The translations under genes were made by a program, and so were the position numbers. The notes beneath the pieces were generated by a model. It ran no database searches. It had not been told where the DNA came from and saw only the letters and a program-made list of their open reading frames with translations. Shown piece after piece: positions 24,391 through 30,368 of a DNA stretch of 30,368 nt (within the stretch, counting starts at the first letter, position 1; every line of letters begins with the position of its first letter). This DNA is from JAAYCI01 sp047972265 (GTDB lineage Bacteria; Bacillota; Clostridia; Oscillospirales; Ruminococcaceae). The DNA lies in contig JBKEAM010000059.1 in assembly GCA_047972265.1 (NCBI GenBank), positions 1 through 30,368 on the forward strand, written 5' to 3'.

Positions 24391-25743
24391 ATGAAATCCT
24401 ACCCAAGACATGTTGAACTTGATATGTCCCAATATGGCCCTGATATTGCTCAAAACCAGCTAAATACCAAATTTAGCCTGCCGCAGGACGTTCAGTTTTG
24501 CTCTGAATGTGTAATGAGCAACCAAAAGCCAAACAGCTGCTTTGAGTTTGAGCACACCATAGATACCCCCAAAAAAACCATGCACATACAAGAGGACGGC
24601 GTATGTGATGCCTGCCATGCAAACCACAACAAGGCCGGCAAAATAGATTGGGAATCCCGCGAAGCACAACTAATAGAGCTGTGCAACCAACACCGCAAAA
24701 CCGATGGCAGCTACGACTGCTTAGTGCCCGGTTCCGGCGGTAAAGACAGCTTTTACGCCGCCCATATACTAAAGTATAAATACGGTATGCACCCCCTTAC
24801 CGTTACTTGGGCCCCCCATATTTATACCCCGTGGGGCTGGGATAATTTTCAGGCATGGATTGGCTCCGGCTTTGACAATTACCTTTGCACCCCCAATACC
24901 CTTACCCACCGCTTGCTTACCCGCCTTGCAACCGAAAATTTATTCCATCCTTTTCAGCCGTTTATTTTGGGTCAAAAACAATTGGCGCCAAAATTTGCCG
25001 CAAAATTTGGCATTCCGCTTGTTTTTTACGGAGAAAACGAGGCTGAATTCGGCAACCCCATTGCAGACAACGACAGCGCCCTGCGTGACGACCACTTTTT
25101 TGCCACCAACGACAAAGACCATATCTTTTTGGGCGGCGTAAGCTTAGAATCCTTAACCGAAGAGTTTAAGGTAGACGCATCCGATTTGTCTATTTACCTG
25201 CCCAGCGATACCAGCGATATTAAAAAGAACAATATCGAGGTACACTACCTTGGCTATTACCTTAAATGGCATCCGCAAGGCGCATATTATTACAGCGTAG
25301 AGCACGGCGGCTTTAAGCCCAGCCCCGAGCGCACCGAGGGCACCTATTCCAAATACAATTCTATCGACGATAAAATTGATGATTTCTTTTACTACACCAC
25401 CTACATAAAATACGGTATTGGCCGCTGCACCTACGATGCCGCGCAAGAGATACGCAACGAAGAAATTACCCGCGATGAGGGTGTTGCCCTTACCAAAAAA
25501 TACGATGGTGAGTTCCCCATTCGGTTTGAACAAGAAATTTGGGATTATCTCTCTCTGCCCGAAAAGCAATTTCCCGAAGCCAGCAAGCTATTTGAACAGC
25601 CAATAATGGACCGCGAATACTTTTTAGACTTGGCAAACCGTTTCCGCTCTCCGCACATTTGGATGAACGACAACGGCCATTGGAAACTGCGCCACACTCC
25701 CTTTACAGGCAGCAGCGGCAGCCATTTTGGTATTCCCGAATAG
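24391..25743 (+). CDS. N-acetyl sugar amidotransferase (WbpG/PseA-like)
   Basis: A 450-residue PP-loop enzyme of the N-acetyl sugar amidotransferase family. WbpG and PseA members use ATP and ammonia to turn an N-acetyl group of a nucleotide-linked sugar into an acetamidino group in surface glycans. The PP-loop signature SGGKDS lies at 115-120. Four cysteines, Cys37/Cys40 (CSEC) and Cys72/Cys75 (CDAC), probably bind zinc. TVTWAPHIYTPWGWDNFQAWI is typical of the family. The ATG at 24391 is set by AGGAGA 7 nt upstream. It lies directly before HisF- and HisH-like genes that would supply ammonia. No glycan-synthesis gene is nearby, so the substrate is unknown. Confidence 0.9.
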   Translation: MKSYPRHVELDMSQYGPDIAQNQLNTKFSLPQDVQFCSECVMSNQKPNSCFEFEHTIDTPKKTMHIQEDGVCDACHANHNKAGKIDWESREAQLIELCNQHRKTDGSYDCLVPGSGGKDSFYAAHILKYKYGMHPLTVTWAPHIYTPWGWDNFQAWIGSGFDNYLCTPNTLTHRLLTRLATENLFHPFQPFILGQKQLAPKFAAKFGIPLVFYGENEAEFGNPIADNDSALRDDHFFATNDKDHIFLGGVSLESLTEEFKVDASDLSIYLPSDTSDIKKNNIEVHYLGYYLKWHPQGAYYYSVEHGGFKPSPERTEGTYSKYNSIDDKIDDFFYYTTYIKYGIGRCTYDAAQEIRNEEITRDEGVALTKKYDGEFPIRFEQEIWDYLSLPEKQFPEASKLFEQPIMDREYFLDLANRFRSPHIWMNDNGHWKLRHTPFTGSSGSHFGIPE

Positions 25744-25775
25744 GGCATCTTTATCCCACAACAGGAGCTTATAAA

Positions 25776-26537
25776 ATGAGCAAAAAAATCCGCCTTATTG
25801 CACGGCTGGATGTAAAAACCAATTATCTTGTAAAGGGCATTCAACTAGAGGGGCTGCGCAAAATGGGTGACCCCCACGATTTTGCTGTGCAGTATTATAA
25901 CCAAGGCATTGATGAACTGTTGTACATGGATATTGTCGCCAGCCTGTACAACCGCAATAACCTGTCGGACATTGTGCGCCGTACCACCGGGGACGTTTTT
26001 ATCCCCATTACGGTGGGTGGGGGCCTGCGCAGTGTAGAGGACGTGCGCTCTATTTTGCAAATGGGCGCCGACAAGGTAGCCATTAACACCGCCGCCATTA
26101 AAGACGAATCCATTATAAGCCGCGTGGCCGAAACCTTTGGCAGCCAGTGTATGGTGCTTGGTATAGAGGCCAAACGCCGCCGAGACGCGGACGGCTGGGA
26201 GGCCTACTACGACAATGGGCGCGAGCATTCTGGCAAGGATGTTGTAGAGTGGGCCAAGCGCGGCGTTGCCCTTGGCGCAGGAGAAATACTGCTTACCAGC
26301 GTAGACAAAGAGGGTATGGAAAAAGGCATGGATAACGAGCTTATCCGCCTTGTTTGCGATGCTGTTAATGTGCCTGTTATTGTATCGGGTGGGTGCAGCA
26401 GCCCTGCCGATGCCGCCAATGCCGCGGCGGAAGGTGCTTCTGCTGTTGCGGTTGCCAGTATTTTGCATTACAAAAAAACCGATGTGCAAACACTGAAAAA
26501 CGGCATTGTTGCAAACGGTGTGGAGGTTCGCTTATGA
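25776..26537 (+). CDS. HisF-like amidotransferase partner (not histidine synthesis)
   Basis: A 253-residue (beta/alpha)8 barrel of the imidazole-glycerol-phosphate synthase cyclase family. Asp12 (LDVK) matches the first catalytic Asp of HisF, and ITVGGGLRSVEDV and GAGEILLTSVDKEG are conserved phosphate-binding blocks. The second catalytic Asp (Asp130 in HisF) is Glu131 here, in GIEAKR. In WbpG-type clusters such HisF paralogues channel ammonia to the amidotransferase rather than make histidine, and the gene order here supports that. AGGAG lies 8 nt before the ATG, which excludes an upstream in-frame ATG within the previous gene. Its stop overlaps the next ATG by 4 nt. Confidence 0.88.
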   Translation: MSKKIRLIARLDVKTNYLVKGIQLEGLRKMGDPHDFAVQYYNQGIDELLYMDIVASLYNRNNLSDIVRRTTGDVFIPITVGGGLRSVEDVRSILQMGADKVAINTAAIKDESIISRVAETFGSQCMVLGIEAKRRRDADGWEAYYDNGREHSGKDVVEWAKRGVALGAGEILLTSVDKEGMEKGMDNELIRLVCDAVNVPVIVSGGCSSPADAANAAAEGASAVAVASILHYKKTDVQTLKNGIVANGVEVRL

Positions 26538-27187
26538 AAGTTACCATTATAGATTACGGACTTTCTAACCTGTTAAGCGTACAGCGTGCGGTACAAAAGC
26601 TGGGGTACGAGCCATATGTTACCGGCCTTGCACAGGATGTGCAGGAGGCCGAAGTGCTTTTGCTGCCCGGCGTGGGCGCGTTTAAAGACGGTATGGCCGG
26701 CCTGCAAAGGTTAGACCTTATCCCCGTAATACAGGCTAAGGCTGCCGCCGCCACCCCCCTACTGGGCATTTGCCTTGGTATGCAAATGTTGTTTGACGAG
26801 AGTACCGAGTTTGGCAATTACAAGGGCCTTGGCCTTATTGCGGGAAAGGTAGACCTTATTCCCTCTGCCGATGCCGAAGGACAGCGTCAGCGTGTGCCGC
26901 AGGTAGGTTGGAATGCGCTTTTGCCCCCGAGCGGTTTTTCTTTTTCTTCTCCGCTGCTGGCATCTACCACCCCCGGGCAAGAGGTGTACTTTGTGCATAG
27001 TTACGAGTCTATCCCCGCCAACAACGAGAACCGAGCCGCTGATACCATATATGGCGGGCGGCGCATATGTGCCGCCGCAGGCAAGGGCCTTGTTTTTGGC
27101 GCACAATTTCATCCCGAAAAAAGCGGAGAAACCGGCCTTGCTATTTTAAACAGCTTTTTGCAATTGGCTTTTGCTTCTCTAAAATAA
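26534..27187 (+). CDS. HisH-like glutaminase of the amidotransferase cassette
   Basis: A 217-residue class I glutamine amidotransferase that releases ammonia from glutamine. The catalytic triad is visible as Cys80 (GICLGMQML), His193 and Glu195 (QFHPEKSGETG). The oxyanion region is LLPGVGAFKDGM. It pairs with the HisF-like protein, whose stop codon overlaps its ATG (ATGA); GGAGGT at 26522-26527 provides the ribosome site. As with its neighbours, position next to a sugar amidotransferase and away from other his genes argues for a role in sugar amidation. It ends the operon before a strong terminator. Confidence 0.9.
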   Translation: MKVTIIDYGLSNLLSVQRAVQKLGYEPYVTGLAQDVQEAEVLLLPGVGAFKDGMAGLQRLDLIPVIQAKAAAATPLLGICLGMQMLFDESTEFGNYKGLGLIAGKVDLIPSADAEGQRQRVPQVGWNALLPPSGFSFSSPLLASTTPGQEVYFVHSYESIPANNENRAADTIYGGRRICAAAGKGLVFGAQFHPEKSGETGLAILNSFLQLAFASLK

Positions 27188-27210
27188 TTTTCTTTTATTA
27201 TTTAAAATCT

Positions 27211-27256
27211 GCTTACCCCAAAACAATTTCGTAAGTGTTTTGGGGTAAGCTATTTT
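27211..27256. terminator. Terminator after HisH-like gene
   Basis: A perfect 15-bp stem GCTTACCCCAAAACA (27211-27225) / its complement (27236-27250) with a 10-nt loop is followed by TATTTTATAG. The minus-strand side is also moderately T-rich, so it may stop transcription of the XdhC gene as well. Confidence 0.8.
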
Positions 27257-27433
27257 ATAGTACAAATTACAGCCTAAATCGGCTCGTCTCTGCTAAAGGC
27301 TTCTTTTTTGTTTTATTATTTTAGATTGCTTTTAAAGCACTACAAACTAAATATTTATTTGTAGGCAACAAATGCACTGGGCAGCAAAGAGCCACTGGGC
27401 ATATTTACAGATACGCTCAAAATTAAGGCCGCC
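27251..27433. other. AT-rich gap after amidotransferase cassette
   Basis: This convergent gap holds no convincing gene. A 9-bp direct repeat CACTGGGCA occurs at about 27374 and 27401. On the minus strand an open stretch without a start site runs out of the xdhC-like gene in another frame to a stop at about 27358. Confidence 0.4.
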
Positions 27434-28462
27434 TTATATTTTACCAGCCGGAGAAACAGGCTCTACAAGCACATCCACCATACCGCCGCAAAACATACCT
27501 GCCTCGCCAGAAAGATTAAAAGACTGCCTAAACACCTTATTGTAAGAAATACTGCGCAACGCCAAATTGATTATGCCACCCTCAACACATCCGCCGCCTA
27601 TGGTACCCACAATGCTGCCATCTTGCAGCACCAGCATTTTTGCACCAATGCCACGCGGTGCCGAGCCGTTTTTGCCTACAATGCTTACTAAAGACATCCC
27701 TAGGCCCTCGTATTCGTCCGACACCAATGCCTCCAGCATATCGCTGCCGTACCAGCCCTTGCTTTCGGTTTTATTACGCTCCTGCACAATCTCTGCCATG
27801 ATGGAAACAGCAATTTCCTCGGGCGTTTTTGCCCCTATAGAAAGCCCAATGGGAGAGTGCACCTCTGCAAGCGCCTCAGCGTCCTCTCCCGCTTCCAAAA
27901 AATCGGCCATAATGGCGCGCACGCGAGACTTACTGCCAATCATGCCCACGTAATAGCGCGGGTAATGCAGTATATTTTTCAGGCATTCCCTATCGTACTG
28001 GTGCCCACGGGTAACAATTACATAGTAATCATTTTCGCTTTTGGCAAGGCCGCCCAAGGCCTCTGCAAAAGGTTTGCTAATCCCCTCATCAGCACCGGCT
28101 TTTAGCGTGTTCTTTACAAAGTCGGCCCGGTCATCAATGCTTATCACCCTAAAGTCCAACATTTTGCCCATCTGCACCATCGGTACCGATATATGCCCCG
28201 CCCCGCAAATAATAAGCCTTTCTTCCTGCTGCAACTTCTCAAGGTAGTAATCAACACCCTCTCGCTGCAATAAACCGTCCTTTATATCGGCCTGTAAAGT
28301 ATCCTCAAACTGCTGCCAGTTTACACCCTCATCTGTATATACAAACCCGCCCTCGCTCCAAAGGGCATGCTTGCCTATATACGGGCCGCTGGCAACCGTA
28401 ATACACACCGCCGCTTTGCCGTTTGTTATGCCGTCAAGGGCTTTAAAATACTCTTTGCTCAT
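27434..28462 (-). CDS. XdhC/CoxI-family molybdenum hydroxylase maturation protein
   Basis: A 342-residue member of the family that sulfurates or inserts molybdenum cofactor into xanthine dehydrogenase-type enzymes. The Rossmann-like XdhC_C domain comes first: CGAGHIS (86-92), IDDRADF (109-115), TRGHQYD (151-157), YVGMIGSK (171-178), SPIGLSIGAKTPEEIA (203-218). The XdhC_CoxI domain follows: SAPRGIGAKMLV (267-278), GTIGGGCVE (286-294), MFCGGMVDVLVEP (323-335). In usual XdhC proteins these two occur in the opposite order. Residues 1-75 may be a decayed CoxI-like copy. The ATG at 28462 is fixed by AAAGGA 8 nt upstream. No molybdenum hydroxylase gene is in the window, so the client is unknown. Confidence 0.88.
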   Translation of the reverse strand: MSKEYFKALDGITNGKAAVCITVASGPYIGKHALWSEGGFVYTDEGVNWQQFEDTLQADIKDGLLQREGVDYYLEKLQQEERLIICGAGHISVPMVQMGKMLDFRVISIDDRADFVKNTLKAGADEGISKPFAEALGGLAKSENDYYVIVTRGHQYDRECLKNILHYPRYYVGMIGSKSRVRAIMADFLEAGEDAEALAEVHSPIGLSIGAKTPEEIAVSIMAEIVQERNKTESKGWYGSDMLEALVSDEYEGLGMSLVSIVGKNGSAPRGIGAKMLVLQDGSIVGTIGGGCVEGGIINLALRSISYNKVFRQSFNLSGEAGMFCGGMVDVLVEPVSPAGKI

Positions 28463-28509
28463 GGGGTAAATCCTTTCGGGATATTTATTGTAAAAAGTAT
28501 ATCGCTTTT

Positions 28510-28560
28510 TATAAAAAAATAAAAGGGACAGCCGTGTTTGCCAAACCACCGCTGTCTCTT
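28510..28560 (-). terminator. Terminator after glnA-ANTAR operon
   Basis: On the minus strand a GACAGC/GCTGTC stem with an inner GTTT/AAAC hairpin is followed by CCCTTTTATTTTTTT. It lies about 40 nt past the ANTAR gene stop and before the XdhC start, which therefore needs its own promoter or read-through. Confidence 0.65.
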
Positions 28561-28600
28561 CTTTAGTGTAATGATGCTGCGCCGCAGCCGGCATACTTTG

Positions 28601-29164
28601 CTATTCAAACATATCCAATACATCTTTGGCAACCTGTATGCGGGTTTGCCGCTGGTCCATCGCCAGTTTTTCTATATAGCGGTGCGCCTGCTGCTCTGTA
28701 AGGCCCTTATACTGTATCAGCGCGCACTTGGCCCTGCCCACCATCCTAAGCTCCTCTACACGAGCAGTAAGCTTTTGGTTTTGCTTTTGCAGCTCTGCAA
28801 GCTGCTGGTGCGTTACCCGTATAAGCCGCATTGCCTGAAACAACGCTTGCTTGCTTGCAGGCTTTGCCACCACAACCACGCCATCTTGCGCCGTACGGGC
28901 CGATAGTTCATCCACCATTTCGGGGCGTACCATTAAAATGGGGCTGGCAAGCATTTTTTTAAAAAAGTCCTTGCACAAGGTGTCCCCCAGTTCATCGGGC
29001 AGGGGGGCATTTACCACCATCAGGTCATAATCTTCCTGCATTATTCTTCTGCGTGCCTCGGTGCCCGACACAACCTGCACCACGCTTTGTACACCCGCAC
29101 CTGTTTTAAGCAGGTTTATTAGGCTGTCTGCCGGTGAAGCCGATACTACCAGTACGTTTCCCAT
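28601..29164 (-). CDS. ANTAR-domain antiterminator next to glnA
   Basis: A 187-residue protein with an N-terminal receiver-like domain (about 1-118), a coiled coil (about 122-145, HQQLAELQKQNQKL), and a C-terminal ANTAR RNA-binding domain (about 140-187, VGRAKCALIQYKGLTEQQAHRYIEKLAMD). ANTAR proteins bind paired hexaloop hairpins in mRNA leaders and prevent termination, often of nitrogen genes. The receiver lacks the phosphorylated Asp (Asn in LMVVNAPLP) and the acidic pair near its N-terminus, so it is probably not controlled by a kinase. It lies 40 bp after glnA with AAGGGGGAG before the ATG. A glnA-linked ANTAR regulator (NitR) has been described in a solventogenic Clostridium, so control of glnA is likely. 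Confidence 0.88.
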   Translation of the reverse strand: MGNVLVVSASPADSLINLLKTGAGVQSVVQVVSGTEARRRIMQEDYDLMVVNAPLPDELGDTLCKDFFKKMLASPILMVRPEMVDELSARTAQDGVVVVAKPASKQALFQAMRLIRVTHQQLAELQKQNQKLTARVEELRMVGRAKCALIQYKGLTEQQAHRYIEKLAMDQRQTRIQVAKDVLDMFE

Positions 29165-29204
29165 CCGGCTCCCCCTTTACAAAATTCAGCCCCAATGCAC
29201 CTGT

Positions 29205-30368
29205 TTACAATCTCTCAAAATACTGCGCCAGCTCAAAAGCCAGCCTATCCTCTGTATGCAGCAGGCTTTCCCACTCATACCGTCCGCTTGCCATAGCCTT
29301 TTCTACAATGGTTGCAGGCAGGCAGCGCCTTACAAACACACTGCCCTCGGCCAGCTCAATGGCCTGCCCCAAATTTTGCGGCAGGGTTGCATAGGTTACC
29401 TGCACATCGGGCGGCAGCTTTGCAAAGTCAAACTCTGCCGGAGCACCAAGCCTTGCTTTCTTTTCTATCCCCTCTAAACCGGCCCGCAGCAGCAGGTTAA
29501 ACGCAAGGTAAGGATTGCATAACGGGTCTGCCGAGCGCAGCTCCATGCGGGCATTTTCGCCCCTATCCTCGGGCAGGCGCATCAACTGCGCCCTGTTCCC
29601 GGCAGACCAGCTGATAAACTTAGGCGCCTCAAAATGCCCAAAGCGTTGGTAAGAGTTTGTTGTGGGGTTTAAAAACGCAGTAATCTCCGCCACTTTATCC
29701 AAAATACCCGCCATAAAGGCGTTTCCGTTTTCGTTTTCTACCCCATCTTTAAACTGGTTCTCTCCATCTTTGTACAAAGAAATATTAATGTGCAGGCCGT
29801 TTCCGCTTTTGTTGTCTATGGGTTTTGGCATAAAGCTTGCAAACAAACCGTTTTGTGCGGCAATGGTACGCACCACGCTTTTATAGGTAATAAAGTCGTC
29901 TGCCGCTGCACCCGCGCCGCTGCGACGGCACCAAATTTCGTTTTGTCCCGGTCCTTTTTCGTGGTGAGAACCCTCCGGCACAAGCCCCATTTGTTCCAGT
30001 GCAAGGCTTATATCGCGCCGCACATTTTCGCCTTTGTCCAGCGGCGCAATATCCAAGTAACCGGCTCTGTCTTGCGGCACAAGGGTGGGGCTGCCATGTT
30101 CGTCCAATTCAAACAGGTAAAATTCGCATTCGGTGCCTATCTGGCAGGTAAAACCTGCCTGCTTCATTTCTTGCAGGGCTTGGTCTAGCAGGTAGCGCCC
30201 ATCCCCCAAAAAGGGGCGTCCGTCGGGGTAGCGTATATTGCAGTACATACGCACCACCCGCCCGGCCGAGGGCCGCCACGGCAGCACTGCCAAAGTTGTT
30301 GGGTCGGGAAAAAGCAGCAGGTCGCTTTCCTCAATATTCATAAATCCATCTACCGCCGATACATCAAA
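29205..30368 (-). CDS. glnA: Glutamine synthetase type I, 5' end outside window
   Basis: Makes glutamine from glutamate, ammonia and ATP. The frame is open to the window edge (FDVSAVDGFMNIEESD before the first internal Met at 30341), so about the first 55 residues are missing and 387 codons are present. Visible motifs are IEESDLLLFPD, GTECEFYLF with metal-binding Glu residues, GLHINIS, and NPTTNSYQRFGHFEAPKFISW. The glutamate-binding loop is RMELRSADPLCNPYLAF. I see no NLYDLP adenylylation site, as in GSI-alpha enzymes of Firmicutes. The C-terminus is complete. It is followed 40 bp later by the ANTAR gene, forming a nitrogen-assimilation operon. Confidence 0.95.
   Translation of the reverse strand, partial: FDVSAVDGFMNIEESDLLLFPDPTTLAVLPWRPSAGRVVRMYCNIRYPDGRPFLGDGRYLLDQALQEMKQAGFTCQIGTECEFYLFELDEHGSPTLVPQDRAGYLDIAPLDKGENVRRDISLALEQMGLVPEGSHHEKGPGQNEIWCRRSGAGAAADDFITYKSVVRTIAAQNGLFASFMPKPIDNKSGNGLHINISLYKDGENQFKDGVENENGNAFMAGILDKVAEITAFLNPTTNSYQRFGHFEAPKFISWSAGNRAQLMRLPEDRGENARMELRSADPLCNPYLAFNLLLRAGLEGIEKKARLGAPAEFDFAKLPPDVQVTYATLPQNLGQAIELAEGSVFVRRCLPATIVEKAMASGRYEWESLLHTEDRLAFELAQYFERL

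Noticed and set aside
25776..27187. HisF and HisH genes as part of histidine biosynthesis
   Set aside because: No other his gene is nearby, the second catalytic Asp of HisF is Glu, and both follow a sugar amidotransferase gene in one operon. A role in sugar amidation fits better.
27358..27460. Extra small gene or frameshifted extension downstream of the XdhC gene
   Set aside because: An open stretch on the minus strand gives a protein-like tail ending at about 27358. It has no ribosome site or clear start, overlaps XdhC in another frame, and is too short to judge.
1..30368. CRISPR array, tRNA or rRNA genes, prophage
   Set aside because: Scanning by eye found no regularly spaced repeats beyond the two 18-bp copies at 74-113, no cloverleaf-like CCA-ending segments and no phage genes. 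A tRNA or covariance search would be needed to exclude small RNAs fully.

Overview
The window looks like chromosomal DNA of a gut-type Clostridia, most likely Oscillospiraceae/Ruminococcaceae. The evidence is gene content and signals, not a database match: strong AGGAGG-like ribosome sites with frequent TTG and GTG starts, several TGnTATAAT extended -10 promoters, a clostridial pyruvate phosphate dikinase, the prs-pth-mfd-foldase order, a glnA gene followed by an ANTAR regulator, a CelB-type PTS permease fused to an EAL domain, and DUF1576 and DUF2804 proteins. I see no rRNA, tRNA, CRISPR array, transposase or prophage gene. The left edge carries repeats that could be a mobile-element end.

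Layout. 1-164: an inverted repeat, two 18-bp direct repeats and a terminator. 165-4090 (minus): DUF2804 protein and Cof-type HAD phosphatase, then an ECF sigma factor with its membrane anti-sigma partner. 4339-6494 (plus): thyA-folA-coaX, a folate/dTMP and coenzyme A operon closed by a bidirectional terminator. 6588-7537 (minus): cyclophilin and GtrA, overlapping by 4 nt. 7538-7910: divergent promoters and a long leader. 7911-10088 (plus): a 725-residue PTS EIIC-EAL fusion. 10224-12640 (minus): MarR regulator and FtsH, overlapping by 4 nt. 12828-19526 (minus): prs, pth, mfd and a PrsA-like lipoprotein, with an internal promoter and hairpin before mfd. 19781-22408 (plus): ppdK. 22566-24186 (plus): DUF1576 membrane protein and a small unknown protein. 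24391-27187 (plus): a three-gene sugar amidotransferase cassette (WbpG/PseA-like enzyme, HisF paralogue, HisH paralogue). 27434-28462 (minus): an XdhC/CoxI maturation protein with unusual domain order. 28601-30368 (minus): glnA (5' end outside the window) and an ANTAR antiterminator.

Most of the window is housekeeping: nucleotide, folate and CoA synthesis, translation and repair, proteolysis, carbon and nitrogen entry. The two best candidates for something unusual are the EIIC-EAL fusion and the stand-alone amidotransferase cassette. The EIIC-EAL fusion keeps both the sugar-binding residues of a chitobiose/cellobiose permease and all expected c-di-GMP phosphodiesterase residues, so it may link sugar sensing directly to c-di-GMP. 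The amidotransferase cassette resembles those that amidate surface sugars, but sits here without any glycan pathway and behind a promoter followed at once by a 15-bp hairpin. A second promoter-hairpin arrangement lies before mfd.
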